The notes beneath the pieces are model-generated. The model made no database searches. It was given only the letters and a program-made list of their open reading frames with translations, and was not told where the DNA came from. The translations under genes and the position numbers were made by a program. From assembly GCA_963693315.1 (NCBI GenBank), contig OY856188.1, forward strand, positions 200,545,619-200,609,618: 64,000 nucleotides of DNA, written 5' to 3'. Below are positions 1 to 12,389 of the stretch, piece by piece. Source of the DNA: Diogma glabrata. Lineage: Eukaryota; Arthropoda; Insecta; Diptera; Cylindrotomidae. The number at the start of each line of letters is the position of its first letter. The first letter of the stretch is position 1.

Positions 1-542
1 GTGGCGGTGACAGGTAAACTTTCGATAAACGAATACGCTGAACCTGCACGAACACTGGACGTCAAATACAAGAATTTTATAGTTGGATCCAATTTCTTTG
101 AGTGAATTAAATCACAGAACACATCACGAAACGCCAACCATTCTGATTCCATCCCGTTAAAGGTAGGCAATACGATTTCTGGTAATTTTATTCCGGCACA
201 TGGTGAATTAGGACTTAATTCGTGAATAGACGTATTGTGAAAGGACGTTGATACGGTTTCTTCAGCTCTTTTTGTATCGTGGAGTTTATCTCTGATGGCC
301 GATTCCATGGTCAGATACTCATCATCAAATAACACGCGATCTGGGCCACTCGCATCATCTAGCGCTTCCAACTTGGCTTGCGTATGGTCATACTTTTCGT
401 AAATTGAGTGAAGTCGGTGTAAACATGACTCCAGCGCACCGATGGTTGACACGGTTATAAGACGAGTCTTAAGATTAGTGAGTTGACCCTTGAACGCTCC
501 GCGTTGCTTTTTCAAATGGTCAATCTTTATCTGATCGTCCAT
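1..542 (-). CDS. BEL/Pao retrotransposon gag, N-terminal part (runs off window)
   Basis: Reading the minus strand from an ATG at 542-540 gives one open frame to the window edge (about 180 codons, no stop). The protein begins MDDQIKIDHLKKQRGAFKGQ and has, near residues 124-145, LPEIVLPTFNGMESEWLAFR. That block (proline, 'PTFNG', then W-x-x-FRD) is the signature of the BEL/Pao gag domain often filed as DUF1759. The known role is to build the capsid-like particle that packages the element's RNA. Upstream on the same strand lie a BEL-type primer-binding site (1032-1049) and an LTR, which fixes both start and orientation. Protease, RT and integrase would lie left of position 1. No frame damage is visible, so this end could be young. 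Family call is from remembered motifs, not a search. Confidence 0.8.
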   Translation of the reverse strand, partial: MDDQIKIDHLKKQRGAFKGQLTNLKTRLITVSTIGALESCLHRLHSIYEKYDHTQAKLEALDDASGPDRVLFDDEYLTMESAIRDKLHDTKRAEETVSTSFHNTSIHELSPNSPCAGIKLPEIVLPTFNGMESEWLAFRDVFCDLIHSKKLDPTIKFLYLTSSVRAGSAYSFIESLPVTA

Positions 543-1031
543 AATGTTGTGGTATGAATTCACCAGACTAGAGCTGACAGTAGACAAGAAACTTACGAAA
601 TATGAGTAAAACTGAGAGGGTGGACTACCGATAACCGCTCTTTACGCTCAGACAACTATTGTCAACTACGTTGACCAATGACCAAGTAACGCAGGGTGTG
701 TTTAATGTATAACTGATGTCTTTCAGAACTGATTTAAATTATTATGATTACAACGAATGTGACAAGCATTTAGGTTAAAAATTGTTCAACAAGGACCAAT
801 CTCGTTCACACCGCTAACAAACATCAAGTGACTTTAGATGAAACAATATACTAGACAATGCATGTAATCAAGCGCTACAAGCTACTATTATAACGATCGT
901 AACCAACAACTTAGATAACCTTAAAACATTTTTAAATTAAACTTTAAGTTAATAAGTACCAAAGAAGTTTCCTTGGTTTACCTGACTTTCAATTAAATTT
1001 TGCGATGATCCAGAACTCCTGTTTCTCAAAT

Positions 1032-1049
1032 CCGGCTCGAAGGACCAAT
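1032..1049 (-). promoter_or_regulatory. BEL/Pao primer-binding site and leader
   Basis: The minus strand reads ATTGGTCCTTCGAGCCGG directly after the LTR end (...GCTAACA). TGGTCCTTCGAGCCGG is the usual BEL/Pao primer-binding site, complementary to a tRNA 3' end that primes minus-strand DNA synthesis. The ~490 bases between it and the gag ATG (543-1031) form the untranslated leader; I see no gene in them. Confidence 0.75.
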
Positions 1050-4000
1050 GTTAGCTCTGGTCGTTAGTGGACTGTATTTTTTTGTAATTTGACAATATAT
1101 GAACTCGACGATGCCACATCAGCAATTGATGATAAACAGTATGATGACGATAAATCACTATATAATACAATCAGCTGGTGACGACTCAATAACATTACAC
1201 ATCAGCAACTGACGATAAACAGTACGATGATGATGAATTAATGTATAATATAATCAGCTGGTGATGACTCAATAGCAATATACATCAGCAGTAATTGATT
1301 ATAAATAGTACGATGACGAATGAATTAATATATATAATACAATCAGCTGGTGATGACTCAATAGCAATATACATCAGCAGTAATTGATAATAAATAGTAC
1401 GATGACGAATAATTCAAAGGATGAAACCAATTGATGATAAACAGTACGATGACGATGAATTAATATATAATACACTCAGCTGGTGATGACTCAATAGCAA
1501 TACACATCAGTAATTGATAATAAACAGTACGATGCCGATGAATTAGTATATACTATAATCAGTTGGTGACGACTCAATAACATTACACATCAGCAACTCA
1601 TAATAAACAGTATGATGACGATAAATCACTATATAATACAATCAGCTGGTGACGACTCAATAACATTACACATCAGCAACTGACGATAAACAGTACGATG
1701 ATGATGAATTAATATATAATATAATCAGCTGATGATGACTCAATAGCAATATACATCAGCAGTAATTGATAATAAACAGTACGATGATGATGAATTAGTA
1801 TATAATACAATCAGCTGGTGACGACTCAATAACATTACACATCAGCAACTGACAATAAACAGTACGATGATGATGAATTAATATATAATATAATCAGCTG
1901 ATGATGACTCAATAGCAATATACATCAGCAGTAATTGATAATAAACAGTACGATGATGATGAATTAGTATATACTATAATCAGTTGGTGACGACTCAATA
2001 ACAGTACACATCAGCAACTCATAATAAACAGTATGATGACGATGAATTAATATATAATACACTCAGCTGATGATGACTCAGTAGTACTACACATCAGTAA
2101 TTGATAATAAACAGTACGATGATGATGAATTAATATATACTATAATCAGTTGGTGACGACTCAATAACAGTACACATCAGCAACTCATAATAAACAGTAT
2201 GATGACGATAAATCACTATATAATACAATCAGCTGGTGACGACTCAATAACATTACACATCAGCAACTGACGATAAACAGTACGATGATGATGAATTAAT
2301 ATATAATATAATCAGCTGATGATAACTCAGTAGTAATACACATCAGTAATTGATAATAAACAGTACGATGATGATGAATTAATATATACTATAATCAGTT
2401 GGTGTCGACTCAATAACATTACACATCAGCAACTCATAATAAACAGTATGATGACGATAAATCACTATATAATACAATCAGCTGGTGACGACTCAATAAC
2501 ATTACACATCAGCAACTGACGATAAACAGTACGATGATGATGAATTAATATATAATATAATCAGTTGGTGACGACTCAATAACATTACACATCAGCAACT
2601 CATAATAAACAGTATGATGACGATAAATCACTATATAATACAATCAGCTGGTGACGACTCAATAACATTACACATCAGCAACTGACGATAAACAGTACGA
2701 TGATGATGAATTAATATATAATATAATCAGCTGATGATGACTCAATAGCAATATACATCAGCAGTAATTGATAATAAACAGTACGATGATGATGAATTAG
2801 TATATAATACAATCAGCTGGTGACGACTCAATAACATTACACATCAGCAACTGACGATAAACAGTACGATGATGATGAATTAATATATAATATAATCAGT
2901 TGGTGACGACTCAATAACATTACACATCAGCAACTGACGATAAACAGTACGATGATGATGAATTAATATATAATATACTCAGCTGATGATGACTCAATAG
3001 CAATATACATCAGCAGTAATTGATAATAAACAGTACGATGATGATGAATTAGTATATACTATAATCAGTTGGTGACGACTCAATAACAGTACACATCAGC
3101 AACTCATAATAAACAGTATGATGACGATGAATTAATATATAATACACTCAGCTGATGATGACTCAGTAGTACTACACATCAGTAATTGATAATAAACAGT
3201 ACGATGATGATGAATTAATATATACTATAATCAGTTGGTGACGACTCAATAACAGTACACATCAGCAACTCATAATAAACAGTATGATGACGATAAATCA
3301 CTATATAATACAATCAGCTGGTGACGACTCAATAACATTACACATCAGCAACTGACGATAAACAGTACGATGATGATGAATTAATATATAATATAATCAG
3401 CTGATGATAACTCAGTAGTAATACACATCAGTAATTGATAATAAACAGTACGATGATGATGAATTAATATATACTATAATCAGTTGGTGACGACTCAATA
3501 ACATTACACATCAGCAACTCATAATAAACAGTATGATGACGATAAATCACTATATAATACAATCAGCTGGTGACGACTCAATAACATTACACATCAGCAA
3601 CTGACGATAAACAGTACGATGATGATGAATTAATATATAATATAATCAGTTGGTGACGACTCAATAACATTACACATCAGCAACTGATGATAAACAGTAC
3701 GATAACGATAAATCACTATATAATACAATCAGCTGGTGACGACTCAATAACATTACACATCAGCAACTGACGATAAACAGTACGATGATGATGAATTAAT
3801 ATATAATATAATCAGTTGGTGACGACTCAATAACATTACACATCAGCAACTGACGATAAACAGTACGATGATGATGAATTAATATATAATATACTCAGCT
3901 GATGATGACTCAATAGCAATATACATCAGCAGTAATTGATAATAAACAGTACGATGATGATGAATTAGTATATACTATAATCAGTTGGTGACGACTCAAT

Positions 4001-4858
4001 AACAGTACACATCAGCAACTCATAATAAACAGTATGATGACGATGAATTAATATATAATACACTCAGCTGATGATGACTCAGTAGTACTACACATCAGTA
4101 ATTGATAATAAACAGTACGATGATGATGAATTAATATATACTATAATCAGTTGGTGACGACTCAATAACAGTACACATCAGCAACTCATAATAAACAGTA
4201 TGGAGACGATAAATCACTATATAATACAATCAGCTGGTGACGACTCAATAACATTACACATCAGCAACTGACGATAAACAGTACGATGATGATGAATTAA
4301 TATATAATATAATCAGCTGATGATGACTCAACAGCGATGTACATCAGCAGTAATTGATAATAAATAGTACGATGACGACTAATTCAAAGGATGAAACAAT
4401 ACAGTGCCACTATTGCACACAGCATACAGCATATCACAATTATAACTACTGGAACGATGAACAATATTGATTACATTTATCAAAAGTTTATACTAACCAT
4501 GCACTGGGAACTGCTGCAACATGGCGGCAAATCATCAACCAAACTTAAACAACAGACACTTGATGTTGTAGTTTATACAAGTTATACAACCTTTTTTATT
4601 ATATTTCGACTAAGCTTCGTTTTACACAACTTACAAAATTGTACAAAAACCATTAAGTGGTTAACACAGACTTCAAAGCAAAAATTAAAACTAACATTAA
4701 CAATTGAATTAAACTAGTACACAACAGTACAACGGCCCAAAGGCAAGAGAAAAGAAACTTCTAGAAATTTTCAGTTTTTTATATATAATTTTTCTGTCAA
4801 ACACAAAACCACCAACAACGACAAATTAACATGTGGTGATCATTTTCGGAAGCTAACA
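1049..4858 (-). mobile_element. 5' LTR of the BEL/Pao element, expanded to ~3.8 kb
   Basis: On the minus strand the LTR starts TGTTAGC (4858-4852) and ends GCTAACA (1055-1049), a 7-bp terminal inverted repeat of the TG...CA form, directly followed by the primer-binding site. The outer ~470 bases (4391-4858) are unique sequence, the central ~3.3 kb is an 83-bp minisatellite, and the inner ~65 bases are again unique. BEL LTRs are usually a few hundred bases, so the array accounts for nearly all the excess. The second LTR is outside the window, so the boundary rests on the terminal repeat and primer site alone; a target-site duplication cannot be tested. A 108-residue ORF at 4391-4717 lies in the LTR and has no recognisable features. 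Confidence 0.65.
1117..4380. repeat. Minisatellite, ~39 copies of an ~83-bp unit
   Basis: Units begin at CATCAGC; the first starts are 1117, 1200, 1283 and 1372 (spacing 83, 83, 89). Each unit carries ACATCAGCA, a GATAAACAGTACGATGA block, a TATATAATA block, ATCAGCTG and GACTCAATA. Variants alternate (GATGACTCA or GACGACTCA; CAGCTGATG or CAGCTGGTG). Blocks of 11-13 units are themselves duplicated: the rare variant GTAGTACTAC recurs at 2081, 3166 and 4082. No reading frame is maintained. Confidence 0.95.
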
Positions 4859-5878
4859 CATTGTAAGTGTGACCACCGTTCAAATAATTGAGTGATTGAC
4901 GAACTTATCGATGGTGTCTTTGACTTTGACAGAACTATTATTGTTTAAATTACATACGTTAACTAATCAACCACTAAGTTACGTTTTGTTATGTTATAAT
5001 TTTTTGAATAATTTATTTTATTTGTTTTTTGTTGCAGGTGGACAGCAATTAATGACAGTAACATTCATCTATGGAAATTAATTATTTTTATGCTGTGTAG
5101 CGATTGATTGGCTAAGATAAATTAATCTAATTTGAGATTGAATATTTGTCAGGTTTTTTTTATGTTCCCCTTTCCATTTTAGGTTTATTCACGGATGATT
5201 ATTGACGGTAATGCTGCAGGCGTTACCAATCATAAACAAAATTTAATGAATGTTATATATCCATCTGATATAAAAAAAAAACGTCATTTTTGCATCGTTA
5301 AGTAATATTAAAACAATTATTTTTTTATCATTACATATAAAAATATTTAGAATCCAAAATTGTAACTGTAAATTTTTTTTGAATTAATTAATTTTTAACA
5401 TAATCTAAAATTCTTTTTAAGAAAGAAATTTAAAATTTCATTATTAATATAATACCGTATAAAAATAATTTTAGTAAACAAATTAGGCTTACTTCGAGAT
5501 TGGTGATAAGGTTTCAATATTAATTCTTCTCAATTAATATTGTTAAAGTTTTTTTTTCATTTCAACGAAATATATAATTCATTTCTTCAGATAGTGTTGA
5601 GCATAAAATAAAGAGATCGATTGCATAAGGATTGGTTACCAAAACATATTATTTAATGCGTCCCGATATATAAAACAAATCGATTTTATTGTTTTCAAAT
5701 TTATTTATTTCTAATTGAACCTTGGTGTGAATTATTTCTTTTCTTCTATAGAAATATTAAATAAACGTTATTCAAATTATATTAATAACTTAAAATATAA
5801 TTAATCTTTGGTTTTTTTATATATCGGACTTTTTTCATTTTTTTATTATTCCTTTCTAATCGGGTTAACAAATATTTC
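4859..5878. other. AT-rich stretch between BEL LTR and Gypsy ORF, no gene
   Basis: No convincing coding sequence. TGTAGCG at 5096 matches the first seven bases of the putative Gypsy 3' LTR (9606), so a 5' LTR may start here, but the following bases do not align and I find no convincing primer-binding site. A 5' LTR and leader of the Gypsy element should lie here but cannot be delimited. Confidence 0.4.
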
Positions 5879-8800
5879 TTGGGAAAGTATAAAGGGAGTA
5901 AAGTAATGGCTGATGACGCAGAAAATACAAAAGAGGAAGTAAAGGAAGAAATTGAAGTCGTCACAAATAGAGTTAAAGTTCCGACACTTTGGTCAGACAA
6001 CTGCGAACTTTGGTTTATTCACTTAGAGGCTCAATTTGTTATTTGTAGGGTCGTGAAACAATCGGACAAATATTATCACGTAATATCTGGTTTAAGCCCC
6101 GATCAATTAGTGGCTGTTGCTGATTTATTGAGATCAGTTCCTGAAAATAACCCATACGACAGGCTTAAAGAAGCATTATTAGATAGATATTGCGTAAGTC
6201 AGGAAAAACGATTAAAAGAATTATTAGGTACTCATGATATAGGTGATAAAAAACCTTCTGTTTTTTATCGGCATTTGCAAGAATTGGGGATTCGTTCAGG
6301 CATTACGGACAAAGACATTGTTAAGAATTTATGGCAACAGCGACTACCATCAAATATTACTTCGGTGTTAGCAGCGGTATCTGTTAGTGACATCGCTGTT
6401 CTTTTAAAGACAGCTGACGCAGTATGGGACTGTACGACTAACGCGAGTTCAGCTTTTGCAGCTTCCAGCAATTCAAAAAATAATACCGTACCGTCACAAG
6501 ATTTTTTTATACCACAACAACCTCATCATAATTCCACTATTGATCCAAATTTTTTTCTGTCCGCTGTTAACGGTAGTTCAATAAAAACATATGGTAGTAC
6601 ACTTGTTAAAGTTAATATTGGCTTAAGGCGTTCATTCGTTCATCCATTTATCTTAGCAGACGTTACATGTGCCATAATTGGTGCAGATTTTTTATCCAAA
6701 TTTGGGTTAGTAGTTGATTTAAAAAACAAACAAATACTTGATGGAGAAACCAAATTATCGGTATCAGCTTTGACCACATCTATTCTTTCTCCCACACCAA
6801 AACAATTTGTAATCGCAAACGAATATGGAGAAATACTTAGAAAATATCCAGCTTTAACTGCTGAACCAAAGTATGATCAACCTGTCAAACATAGTATTCA
6901 ACATCATATTATAACGAAGGGTTCTCTCCCGTATTCTAGACCAAGAAGATTAGATCCTATCAAATATTCTACAGCAAAAACAGAGTTTGATTATATGTCA
7001 CAATTGGGAATTTGTCGATCGTCATCATCGCAAGTTTCATCTCCATTACACATGGTGCCAAAAAAAGACGTGAACGACTGGCGTCCTTGCGGTGATTATC
7101 GCCGATTAAACGCTTGCACGGTCCCCGACCGATACCCAATTCCTCATATTCAGGATTTCGCATTGAATCTTCAAGGTTCTACTATTTACTCAAAGATTGA
7201 TTTGGTAAGGGCATACCACCAAATACCGGTTGCCCCAGAAGACGTGTTCAAAACCGCCATAACTACCCCTTTTGGGTTGTTTGAATTTTTACGAACCCCT
7301 TATGGCCTAAGAAATGCGGCCCAAACCTTTCAAAGATTTATGGATGAAGTGCTGAAGGGTTTGGACTTTATTTTTGTATATTTGGATGATATTTTAGTTG
7401 CTTCTTCTGATCCAATTGAACATAAACAACACTTAAAAATATTATTCCAACGTTTAAGCGATTACGGCCTAAACATCAAAGTTTCAAAGTGTGTGTTCGG
7501 TGTAACAACATTAGATTTTTTATCTCACAAAATATCAAAAGAAGGCATATCTCCATCGCTAGATAGAGTTCAAGCTATATTAAATTTCCCTGCTCCTGCT
7601 TCTCTTCGTCAAATTCAGCGCTTTTTGGGAATGGTTAACTACTACCATCGTTTTATTCCCAAGGCAGCTCAAATATTAGCACCAATATACACACATCTTG
7701 TATTATTGAATAAAAAAGGAAAAAACAAGATTAGCTTCACTTGGCCTAACAATTGTCAAGAAGCATTCGTTAAAGCAAAGAATGCATTAGCATCTGCAGT
7801 TTTGTTAGCATTCCCTTCAAACAACGCTGAGTTTAGTATTGCTACTGACGCCTCTGATGTAGCAGTGGGAGCAGTATTGCAACAATTTCAAAATGGAATG
7901 TGGGAACCATTATCATTTTTTCCCCGTAAGCTATCTACCGCTGAAGTAAAATATTCGGCATTTGACAGAGAATTGCTGGCTATGTACCTGGCTATTAAAC
8001 ATTTTCGGCACTTTGTGGAAGGTCGATATTTTTGTATATTTAGTGATCATAAACCACTAACTACTGCATTACTTACAAAGACTGAACGAAGTCCAAGGCA
8101 GGCAAGGCAACTTGACTTCATTTCGCAGTTTACGTGTGACATTCGTCATGTCAAGGGCTCTGATAACGTGGTTGCAGACACTTTGTCACGTATAAGTGAT
8201 CACTCGTCCTTTTCTATTTACTTGTCCGGTATTGACTTGCCAAATTTAGTTAAATTGCAAGAATCAGATACAGAATTGCCATTGTTGATAGAAAAAACAT
8301 CAACTTCCAAATGCCAGCTAGAAAAAGTAAATTTCGAAAATGATATATATATTTGGTGTGAAATATCGTCTGGAATAAAACGTCCATACATACCTGAAGA
8401 ATTACGCCATCAAATATTCGTTAATCAACACAGTCTCACACACCCTGGTGTAAGAGCAACGCGAAAGTTACTGTCCTCAAAATATTTTTGGCCCAATATG
8501 AATGTCGATGTAGGTTATTGGTCAAAAACTTGTGTTAGTTGTCAACGTTCCAAAATAAATCGGCATACAAAGTCAGAAGTTGGCAAATTTAATTTACCTT
8601 CTGGACGGTTTGAACATTTAAATATCGATCTGGTTGGCCCACTCCCACCTTCAAACAATAATGCATATATACTCACGGTGGTAGATAGATTTACTCGCTG
8701 GCCAGAAGCTTTCCCGATCCGTGACATATCAGCCGCTACAGTGGCACAAACTTTTGTAAATCAATATGTCAACCGATTCAGAGTACCCAAAATAATCACA

Positions 8801-9379
8801 TCAGATCAAGGAGCTCAGTTCGAGTCACAGTTATTTAAAGAACTCACAAAACTTTTGGGTGTTAGTAAAATCAGAACTTCCCCATACCATCCACAGTCCA
8901 ATGGATTAGTCGAAAGGTTTCATCGCCATCTGAAAACATCTCTTAAAGCAAGAGCCAATACTACCCATTGGAGCAGTGAATTACCCTTCATTCTTTTAGG
9001 AATCAGAGCAGCTATTCGTGAAGATCTAGGCGCATCACCTGCAGAATTGACTTATGGTCAAAATTTAAACTTACCAGGTGATATAGTAGTACCATCTGAT
9101 GAAGAAAAATCTTCTATTTCACATAGCTTTGTAGAAAGACTTAGACAAACAATGCGAAATTTAATACCAACGGCTACAAAGGAATCGAAAAATCAAATCG
9201 TTTATATTCCAAAAGATTTGGAATCAGCCGAGTATGTATTCCTTCATATTGATAGAATTCAACCCGGGTTAAATTGTCCATATTCAGGTCCTCATTACGT
9301 CATCAAAAAGCTTCGTAAAACATTCGTTATCGATTTAAATGGAAAACCAACAACAGTATCCATCGATCGTGTTGATTAG
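5879..9379 (+). CDS. Gypsy (CsRn1-like) gag-pol polyprotein, internal gag/protease deletion
   Basis: A 1166-codon frame without stops. Residues ~20-195 are a gag domain of the CsRn1 type ([17 protein letters not shown]). Residues 227-272 are the C-terminal half of an aspartic protease (LSAVNGSS, then IIGADFL). RT follows, with Asp441 and YLDD at 501-504; RNase H has TDAS around Asp657. Integrase has the HHCC zinc site (His851, His855, Cys885, Cys888) and the catalytic triad Asp917, Asp976, Glu1012, a DD35E spacing. Missing are the CCHC zinc knuckle and the protease DTGA: gag sequence runs almost directly into the second half of the protease near residues 208-212. This reads as an in-frame deletion of about 80-100 codons (inference from family layout). 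Translation could start at residue 1 or at the second Met (5906). The protein ends shortly after the integrase C-terminal region. RT, RNase H and integrase look intact, but the polyprotein should not process itself. Confidence 0.88.
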   Translation: MGKYKGSKVMADDAENTKEEVKEEIEVVTNRVKVPTLWSDNCELWFIHLEAQFVICRVVKQSDKYYHVISGLSPDQLVAVADLLRSVPENNPYDRLKEALLDRYCVSQEKRLKELLGTHDIGDKKPSVFYRHLQELGIRSGITDKDIVKNLWQQRLPSNITSVLAAVSVSDIAVLLKTADAVWDCTTNASSAFAASSNSKNNTVPSQDFFIPQQPHHNSTIDPNFFLSAVNGSSIKTYGSTLVKVNIGLRRSFVHPFILADVTCAIIGADFLSKFGLVVDLKNKQILDGETKLSVSALTTSILSPTPKQFVIANEYGEILRKYPALTAEPKYDQPVKHSIQHHIITKGSLPYSRPRRLDPIKYSTAKTEFDYMSQLGICRSSSSQVSSPLHMVPKKDVNDWRPCGDYRRLNACTVPDRYPIPHIQDFALNLQGSTIYSKIDLVRAYHQIPVAPEDVFKTAITTPFGLFEFLRTPYGLRNAAQTFQRFMDEVLKGLDFIFVYLDDILVASSDPIEHKQHLKILFQRLSDYGLNIKVSKCVFGVTTLDFLSHKISKEGISPSLDRVQAILNFPAPASLRQIQRFLGMVNYYHRFIPKAAQILAPIYTHLVLLNKKGKNKISFTWPNNCQEAFVKAKNALASAVLLAFPSNNAEFSIATDASDVAVGAVLQQFQNGMWEPLSFFPRKLSTAEVKYSAFDRELLAMYLAIKHFRHFVEGRYFCIFSDHKPLTTALLTKTERSPRQARQLDFISQFTCDIRHVKGSDNVVADTLSRISDHSSFSIYLSGIDLPNLVKLQESDTELPLLIEKTSTSKCQLEKVNFENDIYIWCEISSGIKRPYIPEELRHQIFVNQHSLTHPGVRATRKLLSSKYFWPNMNVDVGYWSKTCVSCQRSKINRHTKSEVGKFNLPSGRFEHLNIDLVGPLPPSNNNAYILTVVDRFTRWPEAFPIRDISAATVAQTFVNQYVNRFRVPKIITSDQGAQFESQLFKELTKLLGVSKIRTSPYHPQSNGLVERFHRHLKTSLKARANTTHWSSELPFILLGIRAAIREDLGASPAELTYGQNLNLPGDIVVPSDEEKSSISHSFVERLRQTMRNLIPTATKESKNQIVYIPKDLESAEYVFLHIDRIQPGLNCPYSGPHYVIKKLRKTFVIDLNGKPTTVSIDRVD

Positions 9380-9590
9380 TGTTGAGAACCAAGAGAAGAA
9401 ACCAAAGTTAACAAATAAGAAAGTCCGTTTTAAAATTAATTAGAATTAACTATGAATTTACGAATATATTTTTTTCTTAATCGTAATTATCTGTGTCGTA
9501 GTTTATGCTTTCTTTATATTTTTTGTTTTAAGTAAGTTTAGAATAGAATTAAAAATTGTCGTGAAATTTTTTTATCACAATAACTATTCC

Positions 9591-9605
9591 GAAAAGAGGG
9601 GTAAA
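9591..9605 (+). promoter_or_regulatory. Gypsy polypurine tract and start of putative 3' LTR
   Basis: GAAAAGAGGGG followed by TAAA and then TGTAGCG (from 9606) has the form of a polypurine tract next to an LTR beginning TG. The LTR's far end is not clear; it may reach the AATAAT-rich stretch near 9800. Bases 9380-9590 and 9606-9884 contain no gene that I can see. Confidence 0.5.
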
Positions 9606-9884
9606 TGTAGCGTTAATTTGAATTACCGATTTACTCCTAATTGATGCAATCATATCGATTCAGACTGTATGCATTTGGTCGGAATAAAAATTACAACCCG
9701 AATGCATACGATCTGAATAAATAAATTAACTATTGAAATGATATAAATAAAATGTTACTTTTTCACTGTCGATATAGAGTCGAGAAACCAATCTCGGAAT
9801 AATATAATAATTAAAATAATAATAATAAAAATAATTAAAATAATAAAAAATAATTTTGTTATAAATAAATTAATGAATTGTTAA

Positions 9885-10913
9885 TGGTCCAAATACATGT
9901 GCAGAATTCTGCATGCAGCGAAATTAGAACATGTGTTGTTATATGAGAGCAATTACATGTAAATTCTGCATGCAGAAAAATTCTGCAAGATATCTCTAAT
10001 TCTAATTTCGCTGCACAGAGGCAGTGCTACCACAATAAAAAAAACAAAAACTACTTGAAAACTCAGATAAAAATGGATGATTTTGACATTTTGTTTGAAA
10101 ATGAATTATTTTTTTTATAACTCATAAAAATGAATGATATTTTTTGGAAATGAAATTATTTTTGTTATGATTATTTGTTTATAAAGATATTCAAATATTC
10201 TAAATAATCCAAATTATAAAATAATTAAAACTAATATTATCAAAATGTTTGTTTTTTCTGCATACACCTTATATTATTCACACGAAAATAAGAAATAAAA
10301 TAAATTTTATTTATTATATATCATTTATTATTATACTACTATAGTTTCAATCTCTGTGAGATCATCAACTGGTATTGATATGCAATTGAATATTGCATAT
10401 CAATACCAGTTGATGATCTCACAGAGATTGAAACTATAGTAGTATAATAATAAATGATATATAATAAATAAAATTTATTTTATTTCTTATTTTCGTGTGA
10501 ATAATATAAGGTGTATGCAGAAAAAACAAACATTTTGATACTATGGATTATTCACGTCACTCCAACGAAGAATTTTTTCAAATTAAAACTAATATTGTTA
10601 ATAAATAAATTTTTGGGAAAGGATTATCGGTAACAGTGGTATGTCTATGTTATTTGAACTTAAACTTTAATTTAGACATAAAAGTTTTTACAGGCAACGA
10701 TTCAATTATTTTCTTCTATTTTTTAATTAAAAAGACAGTTTTCTTTCACTTTCACAACTTTCACTTATAACTATTTCATAATACGTAAGAACACGAACTC
10801 TCATTGTTACGAAAATTCTGCACGTCAAATATATAAAAATTCTGCACATCTATTTTAGATGCAGATATGCATGCAGCACTGCGTGCAGACTTTCTGCACA
10901 TGTATTTGGACCA
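9885..10913. mobile_element. MITE, 1029 bp, PIF/Harbinger-like by its TAA flanks
   Basis: Terminal inverted repeat TGGTCCAAATACATGTGCAG at 9885 and its complement ending at 10913. Both ends are flanked by TAA (9882-9884 and 10914-10916), the 3-bp target-site duplication typical of PIF/Harbinger elements. Copies of TTCTGCA and its complement TGCAGAA cluster near both ends as subterminal repeats, possible transposase-binding sites. No transposase is encoded, so mobilisation would need help from another element. Confidence 0.8.
10238..10540. repeat. Perfect palindrome, 149-bp arms with 5-bp spacer
   Basis: Arms 10238-10386 and 10392-10540 are exact reverse complements over all 149 positions as I read them; the spacer is TGAAT. 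It lies within the MITE at 9885-10913 but does not use that element's ends. It could be a recent inverted duplication, a nested MITE, or an assembly fold-back. Confidence 0.9.
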
Positions 10914-11577
10914 TAATCATTATTCAAAAGTAAATGTATAGTAAATAAATACATAAAATTAGTTCGAGTGTACATTCAATTTGGAGTCGGATTACCACAG
11001 TTAAAGACACATAAAACACACTTCGCTACGCTTATAAATAAAGTTTTTGCGTAGACATTTTGTTGACGTAGAAGCAATGATTTCAAAAAGTGGTAATGAG
11101 AAATGCTAGCATATAATTCGTAATTTTTCTTTTTAAATATATGAATGAAAAATAATCAGAACTCTAGCTGATCAGGAGTGCGTTCGATTACTAAATGAGA
11201 TATTAACCATTTAATGAATCATTTAATGAATGACAGATGACAGCGTTCGAGAACTTGAAAAACCGATTTCATTTAAATTTTCATTTAATGAAACCACGCC
11301 TCTTTTCATTTAATTTTAAATGCAGTAAATAGCATACACCCAATTCTGTTTTTACACGGTAGATACGTTCCAGGAAAAGACGTGTAAAAAAAAACCGTGC
11401 ATAAAAAGACATGCAGCATATAGAAAAAAAGGGGATTGGTTCCATACCTTTTATTTCTGTAAAAAATAGGTAAAATAAAATGATTTGTACAAAAAAACTA
11501 TTAAGAGTCTATATAAAAGCCAAATTAAATTTTTTGTGCATGTATGCACAGTTCGTTTGATAAAAAAACAAAAATTA

Positions 11578-12330
11578 AATCAGAGATCAGCAACAGTGCG
11601 ACAATGTTGTAGGAAATCAAGATTTGATGTTAAATTTAGCCTAGAGCCTAGATCGAAATAGATGCACCACACAAGACTTGACAACAATATTCCATACATG
11701 GACGAATGTAGAACTTATAAACGTGGAGTAAATTATACGGAATGAAATATTTTTACCATCTAATTAGGATGCTATTTGTTCGTCATAGATAGTAATGGAA
11801 GTATCATCGGGGAACTCGGCCTATGATCTAAAAACAATCAATAGCTGTTTTTTTGGTGGAATTAGAATTGAATAAATTTTTTTACCCCAATCGGCGACTT
11901 TATTCTCGGTCCTCGGTGCTTTTCTCCTTCAAGGTCCTCGTTTACATTTATAACAACGATTCTCCGGGCGAGATTTATTTTTTCATTCATTTTACCTTTG
12001 AAGATAGGGAAACGAATGACCTGTGCAATGTACTGTATGTCATCTGCAAAACTATTTGTCGTGTTACTGATAATTTTCAACAGATCATTGATATAAATTA
12101 AAAATAGAGTGGGGAATAAAACTGTGCCTTGGAGAACACCAGTAATAATTAATTTAGATTCAGAAGAAAAACTATCGATGGATACCGAAATGTTTTGATC
12201 GGTGAGGCATTTTTGAATATGCTTTATGTCTACATGAAGTTGGCATGCCAGATTCGATCATATGCTTTTCAGATGTTTAAGCGATAACGTACGTTTCACA
12301 AGCTCAATCAAACATGCTGTTCCAACGACA
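11578..12330 (-). pseudogene. LINE reverse transcriptase fragment, decayed
   Basis: Clearly related to the minus-strand LINE at 18255-19661: the stretch corresponds to about 18626-19515 there, covering the RT core through the start of the C-terminal region. Many stops and indels break every frame (for example only 72 codons open at 11862-12080). Non-functional remnant in the TIR element at 11337-13721. Confidence 0.75.
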
Positions 12331-12389
12331 TATATATAATTTGAAATATTAGTTTTTTTGGGAAATGGCTAGTGTTGGCACAGCCAGTT

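Noticed and set aside
1117..4380. CRISPR-like array
   Set aside because: The whole ~83-bp unit repeats without unique spacers, and the context is a eukaryotic LTR.
4391..4717. 108-residue ORF right of the minisatellite
   Set aside because: Lies inside the BEL LTR on the strand opposite to the element, with no recognisable features.
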